A DNA stretch of 41,584 bases from Myxococcales bacterium (GTDB lineage Bacteria; Myxococcota_A; Polyangia; Polyangiales; Polyangiaceae). The position numbers and the translations under genes are program-made. The notes beneath the pieces were generated by a model. That model was not told where the DNA came from. It ran no database searches and saw nothing but the letters and a program-made list of their open reading frames with translations. The stretch lies in the NCBI GenBank assembly GCA_003139415.1, contig PLIR01000152.1, positions 1 through 41,584 on the forward strand, given 5' to 3'. Positions 8,139 through 16,383 of this stretch are shown piece after piece (within the stretch, counting starts at the first letter, position 1; each line of letters begins with the position of its first letter).

Positions 8139-9062
8139 TCAGAAGACCCCAATCATCCCTAGCTCGGTCCCACCGGGCCGCGGCAACAGCGTGGGCACCA
8201 TGTCGAGCGTCCCGCTCTTGACCTCGCCGACGGGCCGGTCGCTGCCGAAGCCGAAATGCAGTAGCGATGGCATGACGTATCCGGAGAGCACGCCGTCCAG
8301 CCACCCGACCATGACGTCCGAGGCCCAGTGCTCGTCGTAGACGACGCGGAGGACTCCGGTGGCCGCCGAGACCCCGATCATCACGAGGCAGGGGGCCAGG
8401 TCGGCGAAGCCGCCGCCAAAAAGGGGGAGGTGCTGATGGTGCACGCACACGAGGCCCGCCGTCGTCGCCGTCGCCGTCGCGTGTCCGCTGTAGAAGCTTC
8501 GAAAGTCGTTTCCGCCCCCGCAGGTCTGCAACACGTGGCCCTGCGCGTCGAGGACTTGCCCGTGCGCATCGCAGCTGAGAACGTAAGGACGCATGCGCCC
8601 CACCCCGTGCTCGGCGGCAAGGCTCACCAAGCCCGCGACCCCATACGCCTGAAAGTCGACGACGGCGAGCTGCCATGCGACGTCCGCATTCTGGTGGATG
8701 CCCGCTGCTGCAAAGTAGTCATCCATCATGAACGGCACGAGGGCTCCGCCCTGATACATGATGTTCGTCGAGGTCGATGCAAAGGATTGGATCGCCGCCG
8801 TGCGGCCGCGCAGGAGATTGCGCGCCCACGTATCGAAGAGAATCGGCTGGGTCCAGCTCGCGTGGCTCGGCAACGGAACCCGATCCTCGAACTCGGTATC
8901 CCCCACGGTCAGCACTAGCGCGTCGATCACCTCCCAAAGCTGGACGCGTCGCCACGAATCGCTCCACTCGACCTTGGCGGGGTCTTCGCCGAACGCGCTC
9001 GCTGCCTGGGTGAGCGCGGCGGCCGTGAGCCCCGGCACGAGGATCTTCTGGACGAGCTTCAC
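8139..9062 (-). CDS. PAP2 superfamily phosphatase A (altered motif 1)
   Basis: 307-aa protein with an N-terminal signal segment (about residues 6-23, ASA-F) and PAP2 motifs: R158-P, SGH 192-194 and R239-x5-H245-x3-D249. The conserved Lys of motif 1 (K-x6-RP) is replaced by Glu151, so motif 1 is incomplete, while the catalytic His pair and Asp are intact. Cys 164 and Cys 181 flank an insert between motifs 1 and 2, comparable to PAP2-B. The start codon overlaps the preceding gene's stop by 4 nt and its stop is 1 nt from the NTT-HEAT start, a tight operon position. Activity is probable but the Glu makes substrate or rate differences likely. Confidence 0.8.
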   Translation of the reverse strand: MKLVQKILVPGLTAAALTQAASAFGEDPAKVEWSDSWRRVQLWEVIDALVLTVGDTEFEDRVPLPSHASWTQPILFDTWARNLLRGRTAAIQSFASTSTNIMYQGGALVPFMMDDYFAAAGIHQNADVAWQLAVVDFQAYGVAGLVSLAAEHGVGRMRPYVLSCDAHGQVLDAQGHVLQTCGGGNDFRSFYSGHATATATTAGLVCVHHQHLPLFGGGFADLAPCLVMIGVSAATGVLRVVYDEHWASDVMVGWLDGVLSGYVMPSLLHFGFGSDRPVGEVKSGTLDMVPTLLPRPGGTELGMIGVF

Positions 9063-10795
9063 GGTTCCGGCCTATCGAGTCCCACGAGGCGATAGCCTCG
9101 CGTGGCCCCGAGATCGTAGAGATGCGCGACGATGCCGCCTCGAGCGACGCCGTCGCCGATTTCAACGCGCGCGTAGCGGCCCGGTGCGTCGTCGGGAGAG
9201 CCGCCATCCGCGGCGACGTGTGGAAGCGTCACGCAGATGCCGGCGTCGGCAGAGTGGCTGACGGGGAGCGCCACACCGTTCGAGAGACGAGCGTCGTAGC
9301 GGAACGCGGCCGCCGGTCGGAGGGCGTGCATCTCGGCGAGGTCCACCGCGCAGAGCTGGTCGGTACCGACCACGTGGGCGTCGGCGATCGGCGAAAGCCG
9401 AGTCAAGTATCGCTCGAGGATCTTGTCGAGCCGCCCCTGCAGAACGCTCGTAAGGTACGCGGTCTTGCGCGGGTCCGAGAACTTCGCCATTCCGCCGAGC
9501 GTCGCGACCATCTCCGGCGTGAAGCGCGCGAGGATGCGCGCCATCCACGCGCCATCGCGCTCCGTCATTCGACTGAACGCGGCGTTCGGGTACTCGTTCT
9601 TCCACTCGTCGGGCACGAAGTTCTTCACGTTGAAGAACCCAAAGATTTCCATCCCGTGTTCTCGCCGCACGCGGTCCCAGGGACGTTGAGGGATGCCCAA
9701 CGTGATGAGATCGCGGGCCATGTCTCCCCAATCGGCGACGTACGAGTAGCCAAGGCGCCGGGAAATCTCCTCCCATGCCCATTCCGATCCGAGGCAATCG
9801 CTCGTATCGAGGTAGTAGTGGACGACGTGGCCCGGGGAAGCCGACGGATTGCCCTTGGGGGTGTGAACTTCGGTTATCCAACTATCGAGAGAGTTCTGCT
9901 CGCGGGCGTCGAAGTGATCGAGCCAGGCGGCGAGCAGACGGCCACCCCGCAGCTCACGTCGATCGTCGTGCGCGATGACGTCGTTCGGGTCGTCGCGCCG
10001 CGTGCCGGTGTAGCCGAACGGACCGATGAGATATCCGGGTAGCCAGGCCGACGCCTGCATCCGAACGAGCTCCCCTCGATGCGGAGAGTCGGCGAGGATC
10101 TTGTCGACCACCTTCTGGTCGAAGGGCTCCATCGCGCCAAAGTTGCCCTGATGGGTGAGGCCGGGCGCAAGCTTCAATAGCGAGGGCCGAAAGTAGACGA
10201 TCTGCTCGCACGAGGTGTTGAACCCAACGGCGTTGTACGCCGCGGCACCGATGATACTGGCCGCGCTCGGGCGCTCCGGTTGATCGGGCGGCTCGCCTTT
10301 GAAGAGGTACTTGCCCTTGCCCGGAATATTGACCCGGAATCCCGGAGACGAGCCGTCGGTCTTTCCGTGGTCGATCAGCCAGGTCCCATCGGCCGATCCG
10401 TCAGGATCGAGGATCAGCGCGGGGGAGCAAGCGCCGCGTGAGAGCTCCTCGGTGCCAATCGGACGACCGCCGAGCCGATTGGTGAACCACGCAGAGTCGG
10501 GGACCTCGTCGAGGCTATTGGCGTTGATCGCCTCGCCGTGACGCTCGATGCCGACAGCCTCCGAAAGAGGCCGAAACAGCAGATTGTCGGCCCCATCCCA
10601 GATGATGGGCGATACGTAGACGTCGGGCGCGCACGAGACATTGTGCGGGTCTTTCGGAGTGGGCGACGGCCGGCACGCCACGCTCACGGGGTGCAGATCC
10701 GTGTCGACGGCGACGGGCTCGCGCAAAGGAAACGCGCGGTCACTCGCGGCGCACGCGCTCGAGGCGACGAGGAGCATCGGGATCCAGCGACTCAT
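9059..10795 (-). CDS. Secreted protein with kinase-like motifs, function unknown
   Basis: 578-aa exported protein. The N-terminus (MSRWIPMLLVASSACA) looks like a signal peptide; Cys15 could be a lipobox Cys, but -3 is Ser, so lipidation is uncertain. Conserved-looking segments include DNLLFRPLSEA, NSLDEVPDSAWFTNR and a strand ending KGKYLFK. I recall this layout from unannotated proteins of other bacteria. By eye the core resembles an atypical kinase fold (HipA/CotH-like): K166 in a strand, D293/D296 and N301 in WLDHFDAREQNSLD, then D330/D333 in HYYLDTSD. That is inference only. AGGAGG lies 10 nt upstream of the ATG, 14 nt after the beta-barrel gene. Confidence 0.6.
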   Translation of the reverse strand: MSRWIPMLLVASSACAASDRAFPLREPVAVDTDLHPVSVACRPSPTPKDPHNVSCAPDVYVSPIIWDGADNLLFRPLSEAVGIERHGEAINANSLDEVPDSAWFTNRLGGRPIGTEELSRGACSPALILDPDGSADGTWLIDHGKTDGSSPGFRVNIPGKGKYLFKGEPPDQPERPSAASIIGAAAYNAVGFNTSCEQIVYFRPSLLKLAPGLTHQGNFGAMEPFDQKVVDKILADSPHRGELVRMQASAWLPGYLIGPFGYTGTRRDDPNDVIAHDDRRELRGGRLLAAWLDHFDAREQNSLDSWITEVHTPKGNPSASPGHVVHYYLDTSDCLGSEWAWEEISRRLGYSYVADWGDMARDLITLGIPQRPWDRVRREHGMEIFGFFNVKNFVPDEWKNEYPNAAFSRMTERDGAWMARILARFTPEMVATLGGMAKFSDPRKTAYLTSVLQGRLDKILERYLTRLSPIADAHVVGTDQLCAVDLAEMHALRPAAAFRYDARLSNGVALPVSHSADAGICVTLPHVAADGGSPDDAPGRYARVEIGDGVARGGIVAHLYDLGATRGYRLVGLDRPEP

Positions 10796-10809
10796 CTCCT
10801 TTGCGCCTC

Positions 10810-12225
10810 CTAAAAGCGGGTGATCCCGAGCGCGAGTCGGAGCGAATCGATCTGCGCACCATGCGCGAACGTCTCGGTTCCGAACCCCAGGATGAACTCG
10901 AAGCTACTGTCCGGAGAGCTGTCGCTCTCGATGCCGAACGCGCCCGAGAACCGCAGCAGGTGCGTGTCGAAGCCTTCGAGGTGCTGGCCGAAGACGTTGC
11001 CCACGGCGCCCTGCAACGAACCGTCGATCCACGGGCCGATCGGCCACTTGTAGCGGAGGGTCGCCACCGCGGCGCTCCGGTCTACGAGTCGGCCAGGAAA
11101 GAATCCCGGCATGGGCGCGGGGAAGTCACCCGGCGAGGGAGTGTCGCCCCCCACGGTGACGAGCTCCGTGAATGGAACCGGCCGCGGGCCGAGAGGGTCC
11201 GAGAACATCGTGAGCACCGAGAAGCTGATGACGCGCCGGTTGCCGTTGACGTCCCAGAAGCCACCCGCTCCGGCCGCCGTGTGGAGCCACCCCGACGCGG
11301 GCGACTGGCGCACGTCGTTGCCCTGCTCGGCCTGAGCCTCGACGCGCACGCCCGATCCGTCGGCGGGGAAGGGCCGCCGCGAGTCGAGTGCCAGGAGGAT
11401 GTCGTTGTACTCGGCCGTGTACCCGCTCACGAAACCGTCAGGGAGCGGGAAGGCACCTTCTGCCGCTTCTTCGACGATGCCGGGGTCGTGACCGAAATGC
11501 CCGTCCCGAAAGGACGCGTAGCGAAGGCCGACGCCCACATCGATCTTGCTCGAGCGCCAAGGGAGAACGTCGACGAGCGCGCCGAAATCGAGCTTGTCCT
11601 CGCCGTAGCGGCTCTGCGCGGACTCGAGGCTGCTCGGACCGTTGCCGTAGTACACGTGGTCGGGGCGGCGGACGCCCAGGAGCTTGAGCTGAAAGCTGTC
11701 CTTGTTGTGGAAGCGAACGCGTTGCACGAGAGAGGCGCCGATCCAGTCGTCGGTCCAAAAGGACACGTGTACGCGCAGGTCGTCGCCTTTGAAGAATGCG
11801 TCGTTCCAAAACCCGTAGACGCCGATGCTCGGGTTGAAACCGAAGTCGACGAAGATCGTCGGCACGATGCCAGCCTTGTGATCGGGCCCGAATGCAAAGA
11901 AGTTGTAGAGGGTGTTCGGTAGGTCGGCGCGTTCGGCCGCGGTGATGGCGGCGCCGAGCGGGCGTCGGATCAGCCACTCGGTCACGAAGTAGAGCGGCGA
12001 GAGAAGAACCCTGGGCACCCAGAGGAGGGCCTCCCCTGCCGTCGTCGGCCGCGGACCGCGTCCGTCGTAGTCGGGTAAGGGACGCTTGGGCGAGGGCGGA
12101 GGTGCAGGCGGGGAAGAAGGCGCGGCCGCGGGCGCGGCGGGGGCCGCGTCGTCGGCTCTGGCGCCTCTCGGCGACAGCGCCGATACCAGCACGGCGGCCG
12201 CGGCGATCGTCAGGCTTGCTCTCAC
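10810..12225 (-). CDS. Outer-membrane beta-barrel protein (BamA/TamA-like barrel)
   Basis: 471-aa protein. An N-terminal signal sequence (about residues 3-24, GARA-D) is followed by an Ala/Pro-rich linker, then a long series of alternating amphipathic strands ending in RLALGITRF, a terminal Phe typical of outer-membrane barrel proteins. The strand pattern and late segments resemble the surface-antigen (D15) barrels of BamA/TamA-family proteins, without visible POTRA domains. It is likely an outer-membrane component, perhaps a pore or lipid/protein-insertion factor for this operon. The GTG start at 12225 overlaps the stop of the NTT gene (GTGA), which decides the start; the longer ORF upstream is a shadow of the transporter gene. 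Confidence 0.7.
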   Translation of the reverse strand: MRASLTIAAAAVLVSALSPRGARADDAAPAAPAAAPSSPPAPPPSPKRPLPDYDGRGPRPTTAGEALLWVPRVLLSPLYFVTEWLIRRPLGAAITAAERADLPNTLYNFFAFGPDHKAGIVPTIFVDFGFNPSIGVYGFWNDAFFKGDDLRVHVSFWTDDWIGASLVQRVRFHNKDSFQLKLLGVRRPDHVYYGNGPSSLESAQSRYGEDKLDFGALVDVLPWRSSKIDVGVGLRYASFRDGHFGHDPGIVEEAAEGAFPLPDGFVSGYTAEYNDILLALDSRRPFPADGSGVRVEAQAEQGNDVRQSPASGWLHTAAGAGGFWDVNGNRRVISFSVLTMFSDPLGPRPVPFTELVTVGGDTPSPGDFPAPMPGFFPGRLVDRSAAVATLRYKWPIGPWIDGSLQGAVGNVFGQHLEGFDTHLLRFSGAFGIESDSSPDSSFEFILGFGTETFAHGAQIDSLRLALGITRF

Positions 12226-13577
12226 GAGAGCGCCGGCTCTGCGGCGATACGCTCGTCGCTCTCCCCGCTGCGCCTGCGGTTCTCCCGGCCGATCGCGAAT
12301 ACTGCGACGATCCAGGCGGAGATGAGCGTCAGGTTGAAGGCGGCGAATGCTTGCGTCGAGATCGCCGCGCGGCTCCCGGCAAGGACCACGAGCGCCGTCA
12401 GCGCGTCGCCGGCGCGCACCACCACGGTGTCGATGACGGTCTTGCCGATGTACTTCTCGACGCGCGAACCGACGAGGAACAGCGCCTGGCGGGCCGTGTT
12501 CTGGAGCGAATATTCGAGCGAGCTTTCGCCCACCTTGGCGATCGTGAAGACCGAAAGGATCGGGGCAACGAGGTACGACCCATACTCGAAGAAGGCGACG
12601 GCCGGCAGCACGAGCAGCGCGTTCCGGACGCCCAGGCGCGTCATCACGCGCGACACCACGAAGAGCTGCAGCAGCACCCCCGAGATGTTGACCCACTCGA
12701 AGTACTCCGCCTTGAAGGTCGTCACGAACGTCGAGGAGTTGGCGCCGTGGGCCTTCGCGTCCGCGACGGCTTGGAGAAGCGTTCGATCGAGCACATAGTC
12801 GCCGTTGCTCCGCACCCAGTTGAGCAGCACCGTGAGCGCTGCGATGAGCAGCAAGTACTTGTCGCGGGCGAGGATTCGAGCGACCCCGTCGTGAACCATC
12901 GGCTCCTCGTGGTGCGCTTCGCGCGGGCCGCTCTGGGCGGCGCCTTCGCGCGCCCCGACCCACGCGAACAGGGCGACGCACACGACGAGAAGGACCGCGG
13001 CGACGCCCATGAGCCACTCGGGCCCCAAGGGTGCCAGCGACTTCGCGATCCGGGCGCCGGCCACGGCCCCTACCGAGCTGCCGATGCCCAAGATCGCAAA
13101 GAGCCGGCCGCCTTGCTCCGGCGTGTAGATATCGGCCGCAAGACTCCAGAACTGCGAAACCGCCGTCATGTTGAAGACGCCTACCCAGAGAAAGAACGGG
13201 ACGCCGATGACGACGTTTGCTCGCGCAAGGGCCGCGAAGACGACGAGATTCGAAGCGAAGAACAGGTACACCGTCGCGATGAGCCGCTGTCGCCCGACGC
13301 GGCGCGCGAGCGCGCTGTAGGCGCGCACCACGACGATCAGGATCAGCGCCTGTCCCGCCGCGGCGTACTGCTTCACCTCCGCGCCGCCGTGGAGGAGGAT
13401 GAGCGGCTCGCGGGCCGTCTTGAGCAGGTAGTACCCCGTCAAGAGCAGAAAGACGGTGAGCGTCAACAGCGAAGCCGTGATCGCCTCTCCGGGCTCCACC
13501 TTCGCGAAGACGCGCAGGACACGGGACAAGCCGCGCTCGACGACGTCTTGCGATGCGGAGGCGGTCTGTTCGCTCAT
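12222..13577 (-). CDS. NTT/TLC-family transporter-like protein (first gene of operon)
   Basis: 451-aa polytopic membrane protein with about 11-12 hydrophobic segments. The segment LLLTGYYLLKTAREPLIL, the following region rich in AxGQALILIVV and the stretch VSQFWSLAADIYTPEQGGRL are hallmarks of the ATP/ADP-translocase-like (TLC/NTT) family as found in free-living bacteria. Classical members exchange nucleotides; many free-living homologues have unknown substrates. ATG 13577 was chosen over upstream in-frame starts because the upstream DNA is non-coding promoter sequence with phased heptamers; AGGG lies about 10 nt upstream. It overlaps the beta-barrel gene by 4 nt and opens the nine-gene operon. 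Confidence 0.8.
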   Translation of the reverse strand: MSEQTASASQDVVERGLSRVLRVFAKVEPGEAITASLLTLTVFLLLTGYYLLKTAREPLILLHGGAEVKQYAAAGQALILIVVVRAYSALARRVGRQRLIATVYLFFASNLVVFAALARANVVIGVPFFLWVGVFNMTAVSQFWSLAADIYTPEQGGRLFAILGIGSSVGAVAGARIAKSLAPLGPEWLMGVAAVLLVVCVALFAWVGAREGAAQSGPREAHHEEPMVHDGVARILARDKYLLLIAALTVLLNWVRSNGDYVLDRTLLQAVADAKAHGANSSTFVTTFKAEYFEWVNISGVLLQLFVVSRVMTRLGVRNALLVLPAVAFFEYGSYLVAPILSVFTIAKVGESSLEYSLQNTARQALFLVGSRVEKYIGKTVIDTVVVRAGDALTALVVLAGSRAAISTQAFAAFNLTLISAWIVAVFAIGRENRRRSGESDERIAAEPALS

Positions 13578-13645
13578 TGGAAGTGACCCTGCAACGCCGC
13601 CGTGTGCCGAGAGGTGGCCGTCGAAACGACGAACTCCATGACAAG

Positions 13646-13712
13646 ACCCTAGTCGCCGCGGGCCGGGGCCCCCGTCGAACCTCCGACCAATGGGCGTCAA
13701 ATCCGCATCAAA
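13646..13712 (-). promoter_or_regulatory. Phased heptamer promoter of the nine-gene operon
   Basis: In gene orientation: TTTGATG (13706-13712), TTTGACG (13695-13701), TTGGTCG (13684-13690) and TTCGACG (13673-13679), each start exactly 11 bp from the next. Then follow 21 bp and TAGGGT (13646-13651) as -10, with the operon's first ATG 68 bp downstream. It closely resembles the SDR1 promoter at 16262-16328, including the surrounding bases (both contain ACCCTAGT-GCCGCGG on the plus strand with one difference). Confidence 0.65.
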
Positions 13713-13772
13713 CGCGCCCCGGGCGGCCATCTACGAGCCGGCGATCGCCGCTTGAATGTTCGCGAGCGCCCC

Positions 13773-15347
13773 TCAGCTGTTCTTCTGGATCAGCTGCGCG
13801 GCGCGGCCACCGATCATGATCGAGGGTGCGTTCGTGGCGCCCGCGGTGATGGACGGCATGACCGAGGCGTCGGCGACGCGAAGCCCGCGGAGGTGGTGAA
13901 CGCGAAGCTCGGGGTCGACCACGGCGTCGGCGTCTACGCCGATCCGCGCAGTACCGGCGGGATGCCCGAAGCTGGCCGCGGCGGTCCGCGCAAGCTCCAG
14001 GATGTCCTGCTTCGTGGCATTCGGCCCCGGAATCGCCTCGGCTTCGCGAACCGCGTCCATCGCGGCCTTGCGACCCAGCTCTCGGGCGGCCTCAATCGCG
14101 CGCACGATCGCATGGAGGTCGTTGTCGGTCCCCAGATGATTGCCCTCGATGATCGGCGCATCACGCCAATCGGCGCTCGCGAGGCGCACGCGGCCGCGAC
14201 TCGTCGGCTGGACGAGTGCCGGCGCGATCGTGAAGCCCTCCCTCGGCGGGGCGCCGAAGCGCGCAGCTGCCTCCGGCGTCGCGATCGGCAGTTGCTCTAG
14301 CACCAGACAGAGATCGGCGGGATGGCTCGAGAGGCCGCTGGGGAGAAATACCTCCGCGTCCACCGCGTCGCTGTCCACCGGCCGGTCCGGCATCTTGCCC
14401 TTGTACTTGTAGACCACGCCGGACACGAGGACGTGGTCTTGGAGATTTTGCCCGACACCGGGCAGGTCGGCGACGGGTGCGATTCCCAGCTTGCGGAGCA
14501 CCTCGGAGCTGCCGACGCCGGACAGCATCAGCAGCTTGGCGCTATGGATGGCGCCCGCGGACAAGATCACTTCCCTCGTGGCGCGGACCGTTTGCAGACC
14601 GTCCGCGGTCATGATCTGCACGCCAACGGCGCGGTCCCCCTCGAAGACGATCTTCGTCGCGTTGGTATCGAGGAGCAGCGTGAGGTTCGTCCGACCGAGA
14701 TTCGGCCGTAGAAACGCGCGAGCCGCGCTCACGCGCGTGCCGTCGGCGGCGATGTTCATGTTGATGTAACCGGCACCGGGGCGCAGCGGTCCGTTCACGT
14801 CATCCAGGATCGCGAAGCCCATTTGCCGCGCGGCTTCGAGGAATGCGGGGGCCGTGGGGTGAGGCGTACTCGGTCTACGGACGTGGACGGGGCCGCCGGC
14901 ACCGCGCCACTCGTTCGCGCCCCCTTCCCAGTCCTCCTGGCTCTTGAACGTCGGAAGCACGTCCTTGAACCCCCAGCCCGTCGCGCCGCTACGCTCCCAG
15001 CTGTCGTAGTCACGGTCCATCCCGCGCGACCACACCAGCGCGTTGATCGAGCTGCCGCCGCCGAGCACGCGGCCGAGCGCCATGTTGAACTTGCGGTTGT
15101 TGAGTTGAGCGACCGGCGCGATGGGCACATTCCAGTCCAGTGGGCCGCCGACGTTGTAGAACCATGTGCTCGGATTACCGATGGTGGGAGCCGAATCAAC
15201 GCCCCCCGACTCGACGACGAGCACGTCGGCGTCCGTCTTGGACAGTTCACCGGCGACGACGCACCCGGAGGCACCCGCGCCAACGACGATATAGTCGTAC
15301 GAACCCTTGGACTGCGCCTGGTCGCGCGTCTGCGCCCGTATAGTCAT
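13773..15347 (-). CDS. GMC-family FAD oxidoreductase
   Basis: 524-aa glucose-methanol-choline oxidoreductase, an FAD enzyme oxidising alcohols. The dinucleotide-binding motif GAGASG is at residues 23-28; the first GMC signature is in LGRVLGGGSSINALVWSRG; the second in ILSAGAIHSAKLLMLSGVG; and the C-terminal catalytic segment FGHPAGTARIG with LRVADASVMPSITAGAT carries the active-site His and Asn. Length is normal for bacterial choline dehydrogenase-like members. ATG 15347 has GAGAGG 6 nt upstream; the longer ORF upstream is a shadow of the SDR gene. It lies 86 nt after SDR1 on the same strand and is probably co-transcribed from the SDR1 promoter. Substrate unknown. Confidence 0.88.
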   Translation of the reverse strand: MTIRAQTRDQAQSKGSYDYIVVGAGASGCVVAGELSKTDADVLVVESGGVDSAPTIGNPSTWFYNVGGPLDWNVPIAPVAQLNNRKFNMALGRVLGGGSSINALVWSRGMDRDYDSWERSGATGWGFKDVLPTFKSQEDWEGGANEWRGAGGPVHVRRPSTPHPTAPAFLEAARQMGFAILDDVNGPLRPGAGYINMNIAADGTRVSAARAFLRPNLGRTNLTLLLDTNATKIVFEGDRAVGVQIMTADGLQTVRATREVILSAGAIHSAKLLMLSGVGSSEVLRKLGIAPVADLPGVGQNLQDHVLVSGVVYKYKGKMPDRPVDSDAVDAEVFLPSGLSSHPADLCLVLEQLPIATPEAAARFGAPPREGFTIAPALVQPTSRGRVRLASADWRDAPIIEGNHLGTDNDLHAIVRAIEAARELGRKAAMDAVREAEAIPGPNATKQDILELARTAAASFGHPAGTARIGVDADAVVDPELRVHHLRGLRVADASVMPSITAGATNAPSIMIGGRAAQLIQKNS

Positions 15348-15433
15348 GTCTGGCCTCTCAATTGCTTTCCCTCTCCGTCGCCTGGGGTAACGGCCCTGGG
15401 TTCCGACATTGCTTTTCTCCCTGGAACGAGAAG

Positions 15434-16201
15434 TCACCAGACCTTCATCCCGCCATCGACGATGATGTCGACGCCGGTCACGTACGCGCTTTCTTCGGAC
15501 GCCAGAAACAGGGCGACGTTCGCCACTTCCTCGGGCCTGCCGAGACGACCAAGCAGCGTCTTGCCAAGCATGTAGCTGGCCCACTCGGGGTCCTTGAGTT
15601 GCTCTCGTGTCTGATTGGTTTCGATCACACCGGGTGAAATCGAGTTGGCGCGAATTCCGTGGATTCGTCCCTCCATCGCGAGCTGCCGGGTCATGGCGAT
15701 GATGCCCGCCTTGGCGGTGGTATGGGCCAACGACGGAAGGGTCTTGAAGCTCATCGAGGCGTTGAGGGACGCCATGTTCACGACGACGCCACGGCTCGTC
15801 TTCAGGTGCGGCCAGGCGGCCCGGGTGAGGAAGAAGACGAGGTCGACCTCCTCGCGTCGATTGCGGTCCCATTCCTCGTCAGAAATGTCTTCGAGCCAAT
15901 TGAAGTGGGCCATCGCCGCGTTGTTGAAGAGCACATCGATGCGGCCGAAGGTCTGGACAGCGAGATCGACCAGCGCCTGGCAGTCGATAGGCTTGCTCAG
16001 ATCGCACGGCTGCAGCGAGACCATGTTGCCGCCCGCGGCGCGAACCGCCTCCGCGGTCGCGATGGCTCCTGCGTCGTCGACCGCGTAGCCGCAGCCGACG
16101 ACCGACGCTCCTTCTCGGGCGAACGCCACCGCCGCGGCGCGGCCGATGCTTCCGCTCGTGCCCGTGATGATGCAGACCTTCTCCGCAAGCCGATTCGACA
16201 C
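15434..16201 (-). CDS. SDR-family protein 1 (Tyr-less active site)
   Basis: 255-aa classical-length short-chain dehydrogenase/reductase: TGTSGSIG coenzyme loop (14-20), NNAA (93-96), Ser145 in VNMASLNAS and a conserved ISPG near residue 188. The catalytic YxxxK is H160-x3-K164: the Tyr is replaced by His. I recall similar His-bearing SDRs in databases, so this may mark a subfamily rather than decay. The GTG start at 16201 was chosen by alignment with paralogue SDR2 (MSSRLSGKVCIITG versus VSNRLAEKVCIITG) and an AAGG about 10 nt upstream. It heads a likely operon with the GMC oxidoreductase and has a phased-heptamer promoter. Confidence 0.85.
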   Translation of the reverse strand: MSNRLAEKVCIITGTSGSIGRAAAVAFAREGASVVGCGYAVDDAGAIATAEAVRAAGGNMVSLQPCDLSKPIDCQALVDLAVQTFGRIDVLFNNAAMAHFNWLEDISDEEWDRNRREEVDLVFFLTRAAWPHLKTSRGVVVNMASLNASMSFKTLPSLAHTTAKAGIIAMTRQLAMEGRIHGIRANSISPGVIETNQTREQLKDPEWASYMLGKTLLGRLGRPEEVANVALFLASEESAYVTGVDIIVDGGMKVW

Positions 16202-16261
16202 GGTCTCGTACCCTTCACTTCCGCGGCTTGGTGCCCCGCCAGCTCGCACGGCCGGCCGTGA

Positions 16262-16328
16262 ACCCTAGTGGCCGCGGTGGTTGACCGCTGTCGAACGTCG
16301 CACTGATCAGCGTCAAAACGACGTCAAG
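16262..16328 (-). promoter_or_regulatory. Phased heptamer promoter of SDR1-GMC
   Basis: In gene orientation: CTTGACG (16322-16328), TTTGACG (16311-16317), a degenerate TCAGTGC (16300-16306) and TTCGACA (16289-16295), all at 11-bp steps. Then follow 21 bp and TAGGGT (16262-16267); the GTG start is 60 bp further. Spacing is identical to that of the nine-gene operon promoter. Confidence 0.65.
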
Positions 16329-16383
16329 CGACGGCGCACGGAGAACGCGAGATGCGCGGATTCGCCCGCGGGGCGACTTGCCT

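Noticed and set aside
12226..13644. A 944-residue frame (10810-13644) extends the beta-barrel gene far upstream
   Set aside because: The upstream part is Arg-rich antisense-like sequence overlapping the transporter gene in another frame; the GTG at 12225, overlapping the transporter stop, followed by a signal peptide is the real start.
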